Shown in pieces: positions 1-8,643 of a DNA stretch of 64,000 nucleotides; the stretch's first letter is position 1, and every line of letters starts with the position of its first letter. Made by a program: the position numbers and the translations under genes. The DNA is from Serinicoccus sediminis (GTDB lineage Bacteria > Actinomycetota > Actinomycetes > Actinomycetales > Dermatophilaceae), in NCBI RefSeq assembly GCF_004153545.1, contig NZ_SDVA01000013.1, positions 1 through 64,000 of the forward strand, read 5' to 3'. The notes below the pieces were generated by a model. That model was not told the DNA's origin. It saw only the letters and a program-made list of their open reading frames with translations, and did not search any database.

Positions 1-1
1 G

Positions 2-433
2 GCCCCGGCGGCCCCCGCGCAGCCGGAGCCCGCGCAGCAGGCCGCCCCGCAGGAGCCGGTGCAGCAGGCCGCCCCGCAGGAGCCGGTGCAGCAGGCCGCG
101 CCGCAGCAGGCTCCGGCGGCCGACCTGGCCGAGCACGTCATCGCGAGCGGCGAGACCACCGCGAAGATCGCGCGCCACCACGGCACCACGGTCGGCGAGC
201 TGGTCGGGATCAACGACCTCGCCCACGGCGGTGCGCTGATCTACGCCGGCGACGTCATGCTCGTGCCGGCGGGCGGCGCTCCTACGGCCGCGCAGAGCTA
301 CACCGTGCAGCACGGTGACACGCTGTCGGAGATCGCCGCACAGCACGGCACCGACGTGCACACCCTGGCGCAGGCCAACGACCTGGACGACCCGGACCTG
401 ATCATCACGGGCCAGACCCTGTCGATCCACTGA
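2..433 (+). CDS. LysM-repeat cell-wall protein, 5' end outside window
   Basis: The frame is open from base 2, so the N-terminus lies outside the window. The visible part has a Pro/Ala/Gln-rich linker (about the first 40 residues, with a QQAAPQEPV repeat), then two LysM modules. The first runs from EHVIASGETTAKIA to MLVPAG, the second from SYTVQHGDTLSEIA to the C-terminal TLSIH. LysM modules bind N-acetylglucosamine in peptidoglycan, so the product should be exported and wall-associated. The missing part may be a transglycosylase or peptidase, but nothing seen here proves that. A perfect hairpin follows the stop codon. Confidence 0.85.
   Translation, partial: APAAPAQPEPAQQAAPQEPVQQAAPQEPVQQAAPQQAPAADLAEHVIASGETTAKIARHHGTTVGELVGINDLAHGGALIYAGDVMLVPAGGAPTAAQSYTVQHGDTLSEIAAQHGTDVHTLAQANDLDDPDLIITGQTLSIH
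35..109 (+). repeat. 27-bp in-frame tandem repeat in LysM linker
   Basis: Two full copies (35-61, 62-88) and one partial copy of a 27-bp unit encode QQAAPQEPV. The length is a multiple of three, so unit gain or loss would keep the frame and change linker length. Confidence 0.85.
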
Positions 434-443
434 CGGACGCACC

Positions 444-492
444 GTGGCCCGGGTCCCGACCCCTCGTGCGAGGAGGTCGGGACCCGGGCCAC
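444..492. terminator. Bidirectional terminator hairpin
   Basis: An 18-bp perfect inverted repeat (444-461 with 475-492) with a 13-base loop sits between two convergent genes. No U-tract is obvious on either side, which is usual in high-GC actinobacteria. Confidence 0.8.
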
Positions 493-512
493 CAGTCTGT
501 CCGGGCCTGAGG

Positions 513-1013
513 TCAGGCCGCGCAGGCCTCCTCGAGCTCGGTCTGTGCCGCCTCGGAGTCGCTCACGTCGACGTCGGGGATCGGGATGACGTCCTCGGTG
601 CGCGTCCCCTCCTCGACGACCGCGTCGTTGACCTCCTCGAACGGGGCGTTGATGCGCTCCAGCAGGGTCGCCCGGTCCTCGTCCGCCTCCTCGGCCAGCG
701 TCATGATCCGGCCGGAGAGCAGGGTGACCTCGGAGAACGCGACCGGGTCGAGGTCGTCGCCGGAGCCCACGACGTCGCGCTGCGTCGCCGCGCGCTCGCT
801 CAGCGGGGTCCCCTGGCCGGCGAAGAAGCCCTGGCAGGCGGGGTCGTCGGCGACGGCCATACCCTCCTCGCCGGACTCCATCTCCTGGTCCTGGGTGTCC
901 TCCTGCTCGGAGGCGGTCTCGGCGGTGCTGCCCGCGTCCTCGTCCTCGGCCGAGCACGCGGCGGTCAGGATCGCCAGGCTCATCACGGTGGCCATGGTCA
1001 GGGCACGTCGCAT
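513..1013 (-). CDS. Small acidic lipoprotein, function unknown
   Basis: This encodes 166 residues. The N-terminus MRRALTMATVMSLAILTAAC is a lipoprotein signal with the lipidated Cys at residue 20. A very acidic linker rich in Glu/Asp/Gln follows (about 21-50), then a mostly helical domain with two further Cys. The start was chosen because AAGGAGG lies just upstream and the signal peptide begins there; a longer frame to 1076 adds no recognisable sequence. It is probably anchored on the outer face of the membrane. I do not recognise the mature domain. Confidence 0.8.
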   Translation of the reverse strand: MRRALTMATVMSLAILTAACSAEDEDAGSTAETASEQEDTQDQEMESGEEGMAVADDPACQGFFAGQGTPLSERAATQRDVVGSGDDLDPVAFSEVTLLSGRIMTLAEEADEDRATLLERINAPFEEVNDAVVEEGTRTEDVIPIPDVDVSDSEAAQTELEEACAA

Positions 1014-1162
1014 CAGGTCATTCCTCCTTGGGTGGATGGTCGCCGTCCGACCTGGACGGCACGAGCCGCCCGCCACGGCGCCCCCCAGGCACCGTCACGC
1101 GCGGACCTCCATCCTGCCTCACGGTCCCGGCGGAGCCGTGGCCGGGGTCGGGCAGCTCGGGG

Positions 1163-1666
1163 CTACCAGCCCTGCGTGCCCTCGGCGCCCTTGAACGGGC
1201 CCTGCACCCGGGAGGTGATCCACCCGCCGTAGAACCCGCCCTCCTGCGGTCGGACCCGCTCGCCGTCGACGTAGCAGCCGTCCTCGGGGTCGATCGCACC
1301 GTCGATGGCGCTGGGCATGACCGCGGCGTAGTCGGCGATCTCCCGGAACGCGGGGGTGGGGTCGGGGTAGGTCCACGCCGCCCGGCTCAACCGGGTCTGG
1401 TCGACGACCAGGTCGAAGTAGGTGGCCGAGCCCTTGAACTCGCACGTCGTGCGTCGGTTGTCCCGGGCCGGCTGGAGCACCCCCGTGACGAAGGCGCCGA
1501 GCGGCAGGTAGTAGGTCGGCGGGTGCGACGTCTCCAGCACCCGGATGGCCGCCACCGTCTCGGCCACCGTCTGCCCGCCCACCCGGATCACCACGTGCTC
1601 ACCGCCGGAGGTGTCGACCGCCGGGGGTCGCGGGTAGTCCCAGACGGACTCGGTCTGTGCAGGCAT
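1163..1666 (-). CDS. DUF427 family protein
   Basis: This encodes 167 residues. The core matches the DUF427 fold by pattern: VWDYPRPPAV near the start, a block with STYFDL-like sequence (KGSATYFDLVV), AAWTYPDP, and DGCYVDGERVRPQEGGFYGGW near the end. The family is common in actinobacteria and has no settled biochemical role. The start at 1666 is supported by a -10 box seven bases upstream; an in-frame ATG at 1678 would lie inside that box. It is a single-gene unit running toward the lipoprotein gene. Confidence 0.82.
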   Translation of the reverse strand: MPAQTESVWDYPRPPAVDTSGGEHVVIRVGGQTVAETVAAIRVLETSHPPTYYLPLGAFVTGVLQPARDNRRTTCEFKGSATYFDLVVDQTRLSRAAWTYPDPTPAFREIADYAAVMPSAIDGAIDPEDGCYVDGERVRPQEGGFYGGWITSRVQGPFKGAEGTQGW

Positions 1667-1673
1667 ACCCCTG

Positions 1674-1679
1674 ACCATA
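1674..1679 (-). promoter_or_regulatory. Leaderless -10 box (TATGGT) of DUF427 gene
   Basis: The TANNNT hexamer on the minus strand ends seven bases before the ATG at 1666. Confidence 0.55.
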
Positions 1680-1715
1680 GGGGCGGGTGGCCGGTCGTGA
1701 CCAACCGATCGCCCC

Positions 1716-3722
1716 TCAGCGCCGACCGGGGAGGGACGCGGAGAGGGCCTCGCCCAGCGGCGACGCGAGCTCCAGGGACCGGGTCCGGCTGAGGTGGTTG
1801 CCGTCGGCCCACACCAGGGTGGACCCGTCCACCGCCGGGCACCAGCCGTCCGGGCACAGCTCGTCGGTGAGGTCGAGCAGCCCGACCTCGGGCGCCTGCT
1901 CGAGGGCCAGCCCCACGGGGGCCCACGTCCGCGCCAGCGCCTCCTCGAGCGGCTCGCCGCAGGACACCGGGTCGTCGCGGTGCTCGGCCACGCACTCGGG
2001 CGGGTCCGCTCCCATGCGCGGCGTGGGGGCGACGGTCAGGACCGGCGCACCGGCGGCGCCCAGCCGCTCCCAGGTCCGCACCATCCCGGCCGCCATGAGC
2101 GGGTGGCCGTCGTCCGACCGGACCACCTCGCCGTCGACCCACAGCCGGGGGATGGGCACCTGCGCCGTCACCACCGCGTCGGGAGGGTCGGCGGCGAGCG
2201 CCTCGGTGACCTCCCCCAGCCAGTCAAGGCAGTCCTCCCGGGGGTCCGTCCCGGCCATGGGTATGACGTCCGCGGCCGGGCAGGACGTCCGCGCCACGAG
2301 CTCGACCCGCCACCCGCGCTGCGCACCGGCGGCGGCCAGCGCCGGCATCCACATCACCGCGTGCGAGTCGCCCACGAGGACCACCCGGGTGTCGCCGTCG
2401 ACGTCCCCGTCCACGCAGACCGTGGCCCGCTCGGTGCCCGCCAGCCCCGCGCAGCCGTCGTAGAAGGGGGCGTAGACGTCGTCCCGCGCCACCTCGGGGG
2501 CCGGGCTGACCTGCTGCGCCTGCGCCGGGACCCTGGACGCGACCCCTCCCGGTGCGAGCGTGCCCAGCGCCACGAGCACCGCGCCGACCCCCGCGGCGCA
2601 GCTCACGGCATACCCGGTCACGGGGCGCAGCAGCGCCCGCGCCGTCGCCCGCACGGGGGCCCTCGCGACGCGGCCGCCGAACGGGGCCTCGACGAAGCGG
2701 TAGGACAACCATGCCACCGGGAGGGTGAGGGTCAGGACCAGCAGGCCCACGGCCCACGGGAGGGTCTCGGCGCCGACCACCGCGGTGGCCGCGACGAGCA
2801 GCGGCCAGTGCCAGAGGTAGAGCGAGTAGGACACGTCCCCCAGCCACCGGGCCGGCCGCAGGTCCAGGCCGCGCTCGACCACGCCGCCGGGGCGGACGAA
2901 GGGGCCGCCGAGCAGGACGCCCACCGTGCCGAGCGTCGGCACCAGGGCCGCGGTGCCCGGGAACGCCGTCTGCGCGTCGAGGACCACGGCGGAGCCGAGG
3001 ACGGCGGCGAGCCCGGCGAGCACGAGCACGGCGGCCGCCCGCGGGCCCGGGCGCCGGGCCACCCACCGCGGCCAGAGGGCCGCGAGGACGGCACCCAGCG
3101 CGAGCTCCCAGACGCGGGTGGTCGTGACGAGGTAGGCGCGACCCGGGTCCGCCTGCGACAGCCACGCCGACCATGCCAGCGAGAGCGTCCCGGCCACCCC
3201 GGCGACGAGGGCCACCCGGGCCGCCGCCGACCCGCGCCCCCGCCGCACCGGTGACACCACCGCCAGGGCCAGCACCACGGGCCACACGAGGTAGAACTGC
3301 TCCTCCACCGCCAGGGACCAGAAGTGCTGCAGCGGCGAGGGTGCCGCGTCCGCGGCGAGGTAGTCCACCGAGCGCTCGGCGAACCGCCAGTTGACGAGGT
3401 AGACCGCGCTCGCGGCGATGTCGCCCGCGACGTCCCGCCACCGGGTGCTGGGCAGCAGCGTGAGGGTGATCAGCACGACGCCGAGGACCGTCGCCCCGGC
3501 GGCGGGCAGCAGCCGCCGGGCGCGTCGCAGGTAGAACCGCGGGAGGTCGAGCCGGCCGTGCTCGGTGATCTCGGCCAGCAGGATCCGGGTCATGAGGAAG
3601 CCGGAGACGACCAGGAAGACGTCGACCCCGACATACCCCCCGGCCAGCCCCGGGAGGCCCGCGTGCCACAGCAGCACCAGCGCCACCGCGACCGCCCGGA
3701 GGGTCTGGATATCTGCGCGCAT
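1716..3722 (-). CDS. OafA/YrhL-type acyltransferase with C-terminal SGNH domain
   Basis: This encodes 668 residues in the usual layout of this family. An N-terminal acyltransferase-3 membrane domain begins MRADIQTLRAVAV..LLWHAG and has about ten hydrophobic helices. It is followed by an extracytoplasmic SGNH hydrolase-like domain with GDSH around residue 451 and a C-terminal DGNH near 642 that can supply the Asp-His of the catalytic set. Such enzymes O-acetylate surface polysaccharides, peptidoglycan or lipids. The substrate is not evident because no polysaccharide cluster is nearby. An ATG six codons upstream (3740) is also possible. It is divergent from the DUF3806 gene. Confidence 0.85.
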   Translation of the reverse strand: MRADIQTLRAVAVALVLLWHAGLPGLAGGYVGVDVFLVVSGFLMTRILLAEITEHGRLDLPRFYLRRARRLLPAAGATVLGVVLITLTLLPSTRWRDVAGDIAASAVYLVNWRFAERSVDYLAADAAPSPLQHFWSLAVEEQFYLVWPVVLALAVVSPVRRGRGSAAARVALVAGVAGTLSLAWSAWLSQADPGRAYLVTTTRVWELALGAVLAALWPRWVARRPGPRAAAVLVLAGLAAVLGSAVVLDAQTAFPGTAALVPTLGTVGVLLGGPFVRPGGVVERGLDLRPARWLGDVSYSLYLWHWPLLVAATAVVGAETLPWAVGLLVLTLTLPVAWLSYRFVEAPFGGRVARAPVRATARALLRPVTGYAVSCAAGVGAVLVALGTLAPGGVASRVPAQAQQVSPAPEVARDDVYAPFYDGCAGLAGTERATVCVDGDVDGDTRVVLVGDSHAVMWMPALAAAGAQRGWRVELVARTSCPAADVIPMAGTDPREDCLDWLGEVTEALAADPPDAVVTAQVPIPRLWVDGEVVRSDDGHPLMAAGMVRTWERLGAAGAPVLTVAPTPRMGADPPECVAEHRDDPVSCGEPLEEALARTWAPVGLALEQAPEVGLLDLTDELCPDGWCPAVDGSTLVWADGNHLSRTRSLELASPLGEALSASLPGRR

Positions 3723-3773
3723 CGAGCCGTGCCCCCGCATCGTCGTGGTCCCCGTGGATCCTACGCCGGGCGC

Positions 3774-3779
3774 TACGCT
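3774..3779 (+). promoter_or_regulatory. Leaderless -10 box (TACGCT) of DUF3806 gene
   Basis: The hexamer ends six bases before the ATG at 3786. A TAGGAT on the opposite strand (3758-3763) may serve the divergent acyltransferase. Confidence 0.55.
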
Positions 3780-3785
3780 TCCCCG

Positions 3786-4319
3786 ATGAGCGAACGTGGA
3801 CGCCGTGTCTCCGCGGGCCTCGACAAGGTCCGCACCCTGCTGGGCCGGTCGCGGTCGGAGCGGGACGAGCCCCGGGTGCGCACCCTCCCGGACCCGGGGG
3901 AGAGCTCGGTCGCCGAGCTGCCGCTCACCCCCGAGTCGCGCAAGATCGGGGAGGAGGAGCGGGCCCGGATCGACGCCGGTGTGGCCGCGGTGCAGCAGGA
4001 CGGGGTCGACATCGACGACCTGGCCTCCATCGGGGCCGGGTTGGACCGGGCGCTCGTCGCCTGGCTCGCCAGCAAGGGCGCCGACGAGCACCACGACGAG
4101 ATCGTGGAGCGGTATGCCGTGGCCGTCGGCGAGCACCTGCACCGCCACACCGACCTGGCCTGGGAGGTCGTCACCGACGTCTTCGGGACCGACCTCGCGG
4201 TGGCCGCGGGGGACTTCGTCGTGGTCCCCGGCAACCTCGTCGCCGTCCGCTGGATGCGGCGCGAGCGGGGGTGGGTCCCCCAGGTCGTGGGGCACATCGT
4301 CGAGGTGCGCAGCCGCTGA
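3786..4319 (+). CDS. DUF3806-type protein, function unknown
   Basis: This encodes 177 residues with no signal peptide or membrane segment, so it is probably cytoplasmic. The first 60 residues are basic then acidic and look flexible. The C-terminal half carries the pattern I associate with DUF3806 (LAWEVVTDVFGTDLAV..VPGNLVAVRW). The start is fixed by the -10 box six bases upstream. It converges on the potassium channel gene with an 18-base gap. No function is established for the family. Confidence 0.72.
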   Translation: MSERGRRVSAGLDKVRTLLGRSRSERDEPRVRTLPDPGESSVAELPLTPESRKIGEEERARIDAGVAAVQQDGVDIDDLASIGAGLDRALVAWLASKGADEHHDEIVERYAVAVGEHLHRHTDLAWEVVTDVFGTDLAVAAGDFVVVPGNLVAVRWMRRERGWVPQVVGHIVEVRSR

Positions 4320-4337
4320 CCCCCCGGTCCCGGTGCC

Positions 4338-6116
4338 TCAGTCCGCGTCCGGGGGCGGCACCGGCCCCCGCGAGGCCGGGTCCTGGGGCCGGCCGGTGAC
4401 CTTCTGCAGCTGGCGGAAGACCCAGGCCGTGGCGACCTCCCGCCCGGTCGCGACGTACTCCACCGCCGAGTCGTGGAAGACGGTGGAGCGCACGACCGCG
4501 AGGTCCAGCTCCCGGCCCAGCAGCAGGAGCGTGTCGCCCTCCTTGAGGGTCTCGTCCATGCCCGGGGTGAAGACGCGCCGCCCGGAGCGCACGAGCACGG
4601 CCGGGTAGACCGCGAGCCGGACGTCGCGCTCGTCCGGGTCGCGCAGCAGGTCCCCGAGGGTCAGCTCGTGCTCGGCCAGCCAGCGCACCACGGCCGGGGC
4701 GCTTGTGAAGTCGAGGTCCAGCCGGGTCGAGATCGGGGTCTCGTCGCCCACGACGGCGACGATCTCGTCCATGACCCGTCGGTCCCACTCGTCGTCCTCG
4801 TGCAGGACGTGGTCGATGAAGCTCCAGTAGTTCGGGGAGGTGATGCGGGCGACGGCCTCCCGGGCCAGCAGCTCGGTCGGGATGAAGACCGAGTCGGCGT
4901 CGAAGGCCTGCAGCGGCGCGGCGTTGACCGCGGAGTTCTGCCGCACGGCGATGAAGAGCTGGTCGTTCTCGATGCGGGCGTGGGCGGCGTTGGCCATGTT
5001 GACGATGTCGGACTCGGCGCCGGCGATGAACCCCACCGCGTCCGAGACGTCGGGGCGTCCGTCCGCGGGGTCGACGAGGATGACGTCCAGCCCGGCGCTC
5101 TCGAGGTCACGGGTCACCTCGAAGCCGAAGGTGCCGTCGGCGCAGACCACCCACTGCCCGTCGGTGAGGTGCGAGAGCCGGTGCGGCAGGTTGGAGCCGC
5201 GCTTGCTCATCAGCCAGGAGGCCAGGCGGAAGCCGGCGGGGCGGCGCAGCGCCATGACGAGGTAGGCGCCGTAGCGGTCGAAGGGGTTGATGATGACGTC
5301 GGCGGCGAAGTCGTGCATCTGCTGGGCGTGCTCGCGGTCGCTGCAGCGGGCGATGACCATGAGCTCGGGCCGGAGCAGGTTGACGGACATGACGACCGAC
5401 AGGTTGGTCTCGTCGCTGTCGGTGAGCGCGAGCACCGCCTCGCAGTGGTCGTGCCCCAGCCCGGCCAGGCCGAGCATGCGCGGGTCGCGCCCGCTGGCGG
5501 CGAAGCCGGGGTGGTCGCTGGAGTAGCCGTCGAGCGCGAGCTGCTGGACCCGCTCCGGGTCCTCGTCGAGGATGACGAAGTCGCGGCCCTGGTCCTCCAG
5601 CGCCCGGCAGACCGCCTCGCCGGCCTGGCCGTAGCCGACGACGAGGACGAAGGGGTTCTGGATGCCGCGCACCTTGCGGCCGAAGCGCTGCAGCCGGATG
5701 GCCTGGCGGAAGGTCTGCTCCTGCGACAGCGACAGCAGGGCGCCGATGCTGTAGGACCAGGCGATGACGCAGGCGTAGATGGTGGCGGTGACCCACATGC
5801 GCTGCGCGTAGCTGAACTCGTGCGGCACCTCGCCGTAGCCGATGGTGAGGCCCGTGTAGCTGATGACGTAGAAGCTGTCGAAGACGGCCAGCCGCTCCGG
5901 GTTCTCCTCGGTGCCCGGCATCATGCTCAGCCCGAAGGTCATGACGGCGAAGACGCTGACGATGACGACCAGCGGCGTCCGCATCCGGCGCAGCACGAGG
6001 AAGACGGCGTCGGTCGTCGGGAGGTCCGCCGGCACGTCGACGCGGTAGCGCCGCAGCGAGTCCGGGCGCGGGCGGGCGGGCTTGCCGCGCGCCAGGAGCT
6101 GAAGGAGGTTGGCCAT
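4338..6116 (-). CDS. Two-helix potassium channel with RCK/TrkA-N domains
   Basis: This encodes 592 residues. Residues 49-66 and about 107-129 are membrane helices around a pore loop with the filter TIGYG at 91-95, followed by Glu where Asp is usual. A Rossmann RCK domain follows (VLVVGYGQAGEAV from about 157), then a second RCK-like half and a TrkA-C-like tail (ARITSPNYWSF..GDTLLLLGRELDLAV). This is the MthK/Kch-like ion channel plan gated by nucleotide or cation binding. GAAGGAGGT-like sequence upstream supports the start. The gene follows the DUF6394-type membrane gene by 14 bases, so the two are probably cotranscribed. Confidence 0.88.
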   Translation of the reverse strand: MANLLQLLARGKPARPRPDSLRRYRVDVPADLPTTDAVFLVLRRMRTPLVVIVSVFAVMTFGLSMMPGTEENPERLAVFDSFYVISYTGLTIGYGEVPHEFSYAQRMWVTATIYACVIAWSYSIGALLSLSQEQTFRQAIRLQRFGRKVRGIQNPFVLVVGYGQAGEAVCRALEDQGRDFVILDEDPERVQQLALDGYSSDHPGFAASGRDPRMLGLAGLGHDHCEAVLALTDSDETNLSVVMSVNLLRPELMVIARCSDREHAQQMHDFAADVIINPFDRYGAYLVMALRRPAGFRLASWLMSKRGSNLPHRLSHLTDGQWVVCADGTFGFEVTRDLESAGLDVILVDPADGRPDVSDAVGFIAGAESDIVNMANAAHARIENDQLFIAVRQNSAVNAAPLQAFDADSVFIPTELLAREAVARITSPNYWSFIDHVLHEDDEWDRRVMDEIVAVVGDETPISTRLDLDFTSAPAVVRWLAEHELTLGDLLRDPDERDVRLAVYPAVLVRSGRRVFTPGMDETLKEGDTLLLLGRELDLAVVRSTVFHDSAVEYVATGREVATAWVFRQLQKVTGRPQDPASRGPVPPPDAD

Positions 6117-6130
6117 CGTGGGGCGGCCGC

Positions 6131-6517
6131 TCAGCGGCGGCGGTAGGAGACCGTCTCGATCACGAGCAGCACGATGGAGACGATGTTGGCCAGGAGGGCA
6201 CCGGCCGCGATGGAGACGACGCTGCTCATGTGCTGCCCGGTGAGGCCGCCCGGGTCGACGTGGCGGGCCCAGATCCACACCAGCGCGGCGACGATGAGCT
6301 GGATGCTCGCCACCAGCGAGGTGGCCAGGTGGACGGCACCGATCTGCGTGCGGTCGCCGAACTTGAGGATGGTCGCGATGATGTTGACCACGACCGCGGC
6401 GTACAGCTCGTAGACGTTGTGGAGCTTGGGGTTGTCGATGTCGCCGAGGACGTACCCGAAGTTCAGGGTCGCCGCCAGCAGGACGAAGAAGCCGAAGACG
6501 ACTTTCTCAAGGTTCAC
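6131..6517 (-). CDS. DUF6394-type membrane protein paired with K+ channel
   Basis: This encodes 128 residues with four predicted membrane helices: FGFFVLLAATLNFGYVLG, LYAAVVVNIIATILKF, LVASIQLIVAALVWIW and VVSIAAGALLANIVSIVLLVIE. It lies directly upstream of the channel gene in the same direction. I associate this small protein with DUF6394; a role as a channel partner is inferred from adjacency only. The GTG at 6517 is chosen because TATCGT lies seven bases upstream; GTG at 6523 is two codons longer. Confidence 0.75.
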   Translation of the reverse strand: MNLEKVVFGFFVLLAATLNFGYVLGDIDNPKLHNVYELYAAVVVNIIATILKFGDRTQIGAVHLATSLVASIQLIVAALVWIWARHVDPGGLTGQHMSSVVSIAAGALLANIVSIVLLVIETVSYRRR

Positions 6518-6524
6518 AGCCACG

Positions 6525-6530
6525 ACGATA
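6525..6530 (-). promoter_or_regulatory. Leaderless -10 box (TATCGT) of channel operon
   Basis: The minus-strand hexamer ends seven bases before GTG 6517. Confidence 0.5.
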
Positions 6531-6558
6531 ACGCCGCGGGTCTGTCGGCGCTGCTTTC

Positions 6559-6564
6559 TAGGAT
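6559..6564 (+). promoter_or_regulatory. Leaderless -10 box (TAGGAT) of SprT-like gene
   Basis: The hexamer ends seven bases before ATG 6572. A nearer ATG at 6563 overlaps the box and is rejected. Confidence 0.6.
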
Positions 6565-6571
6565 GACGGGC

Positions 6572-7093
6572 ATGGAACTCGAGGAGGCGGGGGCGCTGGC
6601 CCGGGGGTTGATGCGCCGGCACGGGCTGGCCGGCTGGGGGTTCGGCTTCGACCGGGCCAAGGTCCGGGCGGGGGCGTGCCACTGGACCGACCGGCGGATC
6701 ACCCTGAGCCGGGCGATCACGGCGGTGCACGACGAGGGTCAGGTCCGCGAGACCGTGCTGCACGAGGTCGCGCACGCGCTCGTCGGCCCCGGCCACGGCC
6801 ACGACGCGGTCTGGCGCGCCCGCGCCCGGTCCCTCGGGGCGAGCGGCGAGCGGTGCTACGCCGTGGGGGCGGAGGGGCCGGCCGTGCCGGGCCGCTGGGA
6901 GGGCCGGTGCGCCGCCGGGCACGTGGTCCAGCGGCACCGACGGCCGACCCGGGTGCTGGTCTGCACGCGCTGCCGCGGGGTCCCGACGCTCGAGCGGGTC
7001 ATCCGGTGGCGGCTCGACGGGCGCACCGTGGACGACCACGAGCTCGGCCCGCAGGTGCGGGCGGTGATGCGGCAGCTCGAGCGGTTGACGTAG
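6572..7093 (+). CDS. SprT-like zinc metallopeptidase domain protein
   Basis: This encodes 173 residues, cytoplasmic. It shows the SprT pattern: an N-terminal helical region with W-G-F-GFDRAK, then VLHEVAHAL giving HExxH at residues 64-68. A C-terminal zinc-ribbon-like part has GRCAAGH and VCTRCRG. SprT/Spartan relatives cleave DNA-protein crosslinks in eukaryotes; the bacterial role is poorly defined. It is transcribed alone and divergent from the channel operon. Confidence 0.82.
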   Translation: MELEEAGALARGLMRRHGLAGWGFGFDRAKVRAGACHWTDRRITLSRAITAVHDEGQVRETVLHEVAHALVGPGHGHDAVWRARARSLGASGERCYAVGAEGPAVPGRWEGRCAAGHVVQRHRRPTRVLVCTRCRGVPTLERVIRWRLDGRTVDDHELGPQVRAVMRQLERLT

Positions 7094-7266
7094 CGGCAGG
7101 TGGGACGTTCCACGGGGGCGTCCGACGGTCCGGTCCGTGACCAAAGCGTGACCTCTCCCGGGCTGAATGCTCCCTGTGTCTGCGCTAGTTTGCCAGTGAG
7201 TTGCTCATGTGATGCACCCCTGTTCCGTCAGGCGGTGGCCGTGGGCGCTGATGGAGAGAGGAGCCA
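7094..7266 (+). promoter_or_regulatory. Upstream region of sugar ABC operon
   Basis: This 173-base gap is less G+C rich than its surroundings, especially 7160-7235. GAGAGGAG lies six bases before the ATG of the binding protein. I could not find a clear LacI-type palindrome or a convincing -35/-10 pair. Confidence 0.4.
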
Positions 7267-8643
7267 ATGGTGGCGACGACGAGGTGGCGACATGCCACGA
7301 TCCCAGCGCTCGCAGCAGCGCTCGGCCTGACCCTGACGGGATGTCTGCAGAACCCCGAGGCCGGGTCGGGGGGTGCAGTCGGGGCGGTGGGTGCCGAGCC
7401 CGAGGAGGGTGACGGGAGCGTGAGCATCCTGGGCGCCTTCGGCGGCGCCGAGGAGGAGCTGTTCAACGCCTCCCTCGAGGAGTTCGAGCAGGAGTCGGGC
7501 ATCAGCATCGACTACGTCTCCGACCAGGACTTCACCAACACCATCCAGGTCCGGGTCGACGCCGGTGACAAGCCGGACATCGGGCTCTTCCCGCAGCCCG
7601 GCGGTGTGCTAAACCTCGCCGAGCGAGGAGAGCTGGTGCCGATCGACGCGATGCTCGACTACGACGAGATCGACCGCACCCTGGTCAACGGGTTCCTCGA
7701 CTCCGCCCGGTTCGACGGCCGCGTCTACGCCGCCCCGATGCGGATGGCCGTCAAGTCCATCGTCTGGTACCCCAAGGGCGCCTACGAGGAGGGCGGCTGG
7801 AACACCGAGCCGGCGAACCTCGACGAGCTGGACCAGGTCGCCGACCAGATCCGGACCGACGCCGACACCCCGCCCTGGTGCATCGGGTGGCAGTCCGACC
7901 AGGCGACCGGGTGGGTCGGGACCGACTGGGTCGAGGAGTACATGCTCCGCCTGCACGGCCCGGACGTCTACGACGACTGGATCTACCACCGCATCCCGTT
8001 CAACGACGAGCGGGTCGTCGAGGCGATCGAGGCCTACGGCCAGCTCGCCAACGAGGAGGGCAACGTCCTCGGCGGCTCCCGGGGCATCCTCAACACCCCG
8101 TTCGCCGAGGCGATGAACCCCGCCTTCAACGACGACCCCGGCTGCTACCTCATGCGGCAGGGCAACTTCGCCACCACGTTCTTCCCCCAGGACGTCCAGG
8201 ACAACCTCGACGAGGAGGTCGGCATCTTCGTCTTCCCGCCGGCGGCGGACGGCTACGACGGCCAGCCCATCCTGGGCGGCGGCGACCTCGCGGCGGCGTT
8301 CACCTACGACACCGACGTGGCCGCGGTGATGGAGTTCCTCTCCTCCGACGAGTTCGGCGGCCCGTGGGCGGAGGCCGGTGGGTGGCTCAGCCCGCACACC
8401 AGCTTCGACATGGACCTCTACCCCGACGAGGTCACCCGGCGGATCGCCGAGTTCGGCTACACCTCGGACGTGTTCCGCTACGACGGCTCGGACGTCATGC
8501 CCCGTGAGGTGGGCTCGGGCTCCTTCTGGACCGGCATGGTCGAGTTCCAGAGCGGGGAGAAGACCCCCCAGGAGGTCGCGGACGACATCGAGGAAGGCTG
8601 GCCGGAGTCGGCCGACGCGAGCGAGGAGGGCGAGGACCAGTGA
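7267..8643 (+). CDS. Sugar ABC transporter solute-binding lipoprotein
   Basis: This encodes 458 residues. The signal peptide ends with lipobox LTGC (Cys about residue 26), and mature sequence begins after a Gly-rich linker. The rest has the family-1 extracellular solute-binding pattern (VSILGAFGGAEEELFNASLEEFEQESGI.., DKPDIGLFPQPGGVLNLAERGELVP). It resembles alpha-glucoside-binding proteins of the AglE type. It delivers sugar to the two permeases encoded downstream, with which it overlaps by four bases. An amylosucrase-like gene follows, pointing to sucrose or another alpha-glucoside. No ATPase gene is in the cluster; a shared MsiK-type ATPase elsewhere would be typical of actinobacteria. Confidence 0.88.
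   Translation: MVATTRWRHATIPALAAALGLTLTGCLQNPEAGSGGAVGAVGAEPEEGDGSVSILGAFGGAEEELFNASLEEFEQESGISIDYVSDQDFTNTIQVRVDAGDKPDIGLFPQPGGVLNLAERGELVPIDAMLDYDEIDRTLVNGFLDSARFDGRVYAAPMRMAVKSIVWYPKGAYEEGGWNTEPANLDELDQVADQIRTDADTPPWCIGWQSDQATGWVGTDWVEEYMLRLHGPDVYDDWIYHRIPFNDERVVEAIEAYGQLANEEGNVLGGSRGILNTPFAEAMNPAFNDDPGCYLMRQGNFATTFFPQDVQDNLDEEVGIFVFPPAADGYDGQPILGGGDLAAAFTYDTDVAAVMEFLSSDEFGGPWAEAGGWLSPHTSFDMDLYPDEVTRRIAEFGYTSDVFRYDGSDVMPREVGSGSFWTGMVEFQSGEKTPQEVADDIEEGWPESADASEEGEDQ

Noticed and set aside
3723-4295. Upstream extension of the acyltransferase frame
   Set aside because: It overlaps the DUF3806 gene in antisense. The family start MRADIQTLRAV fits position 3722.
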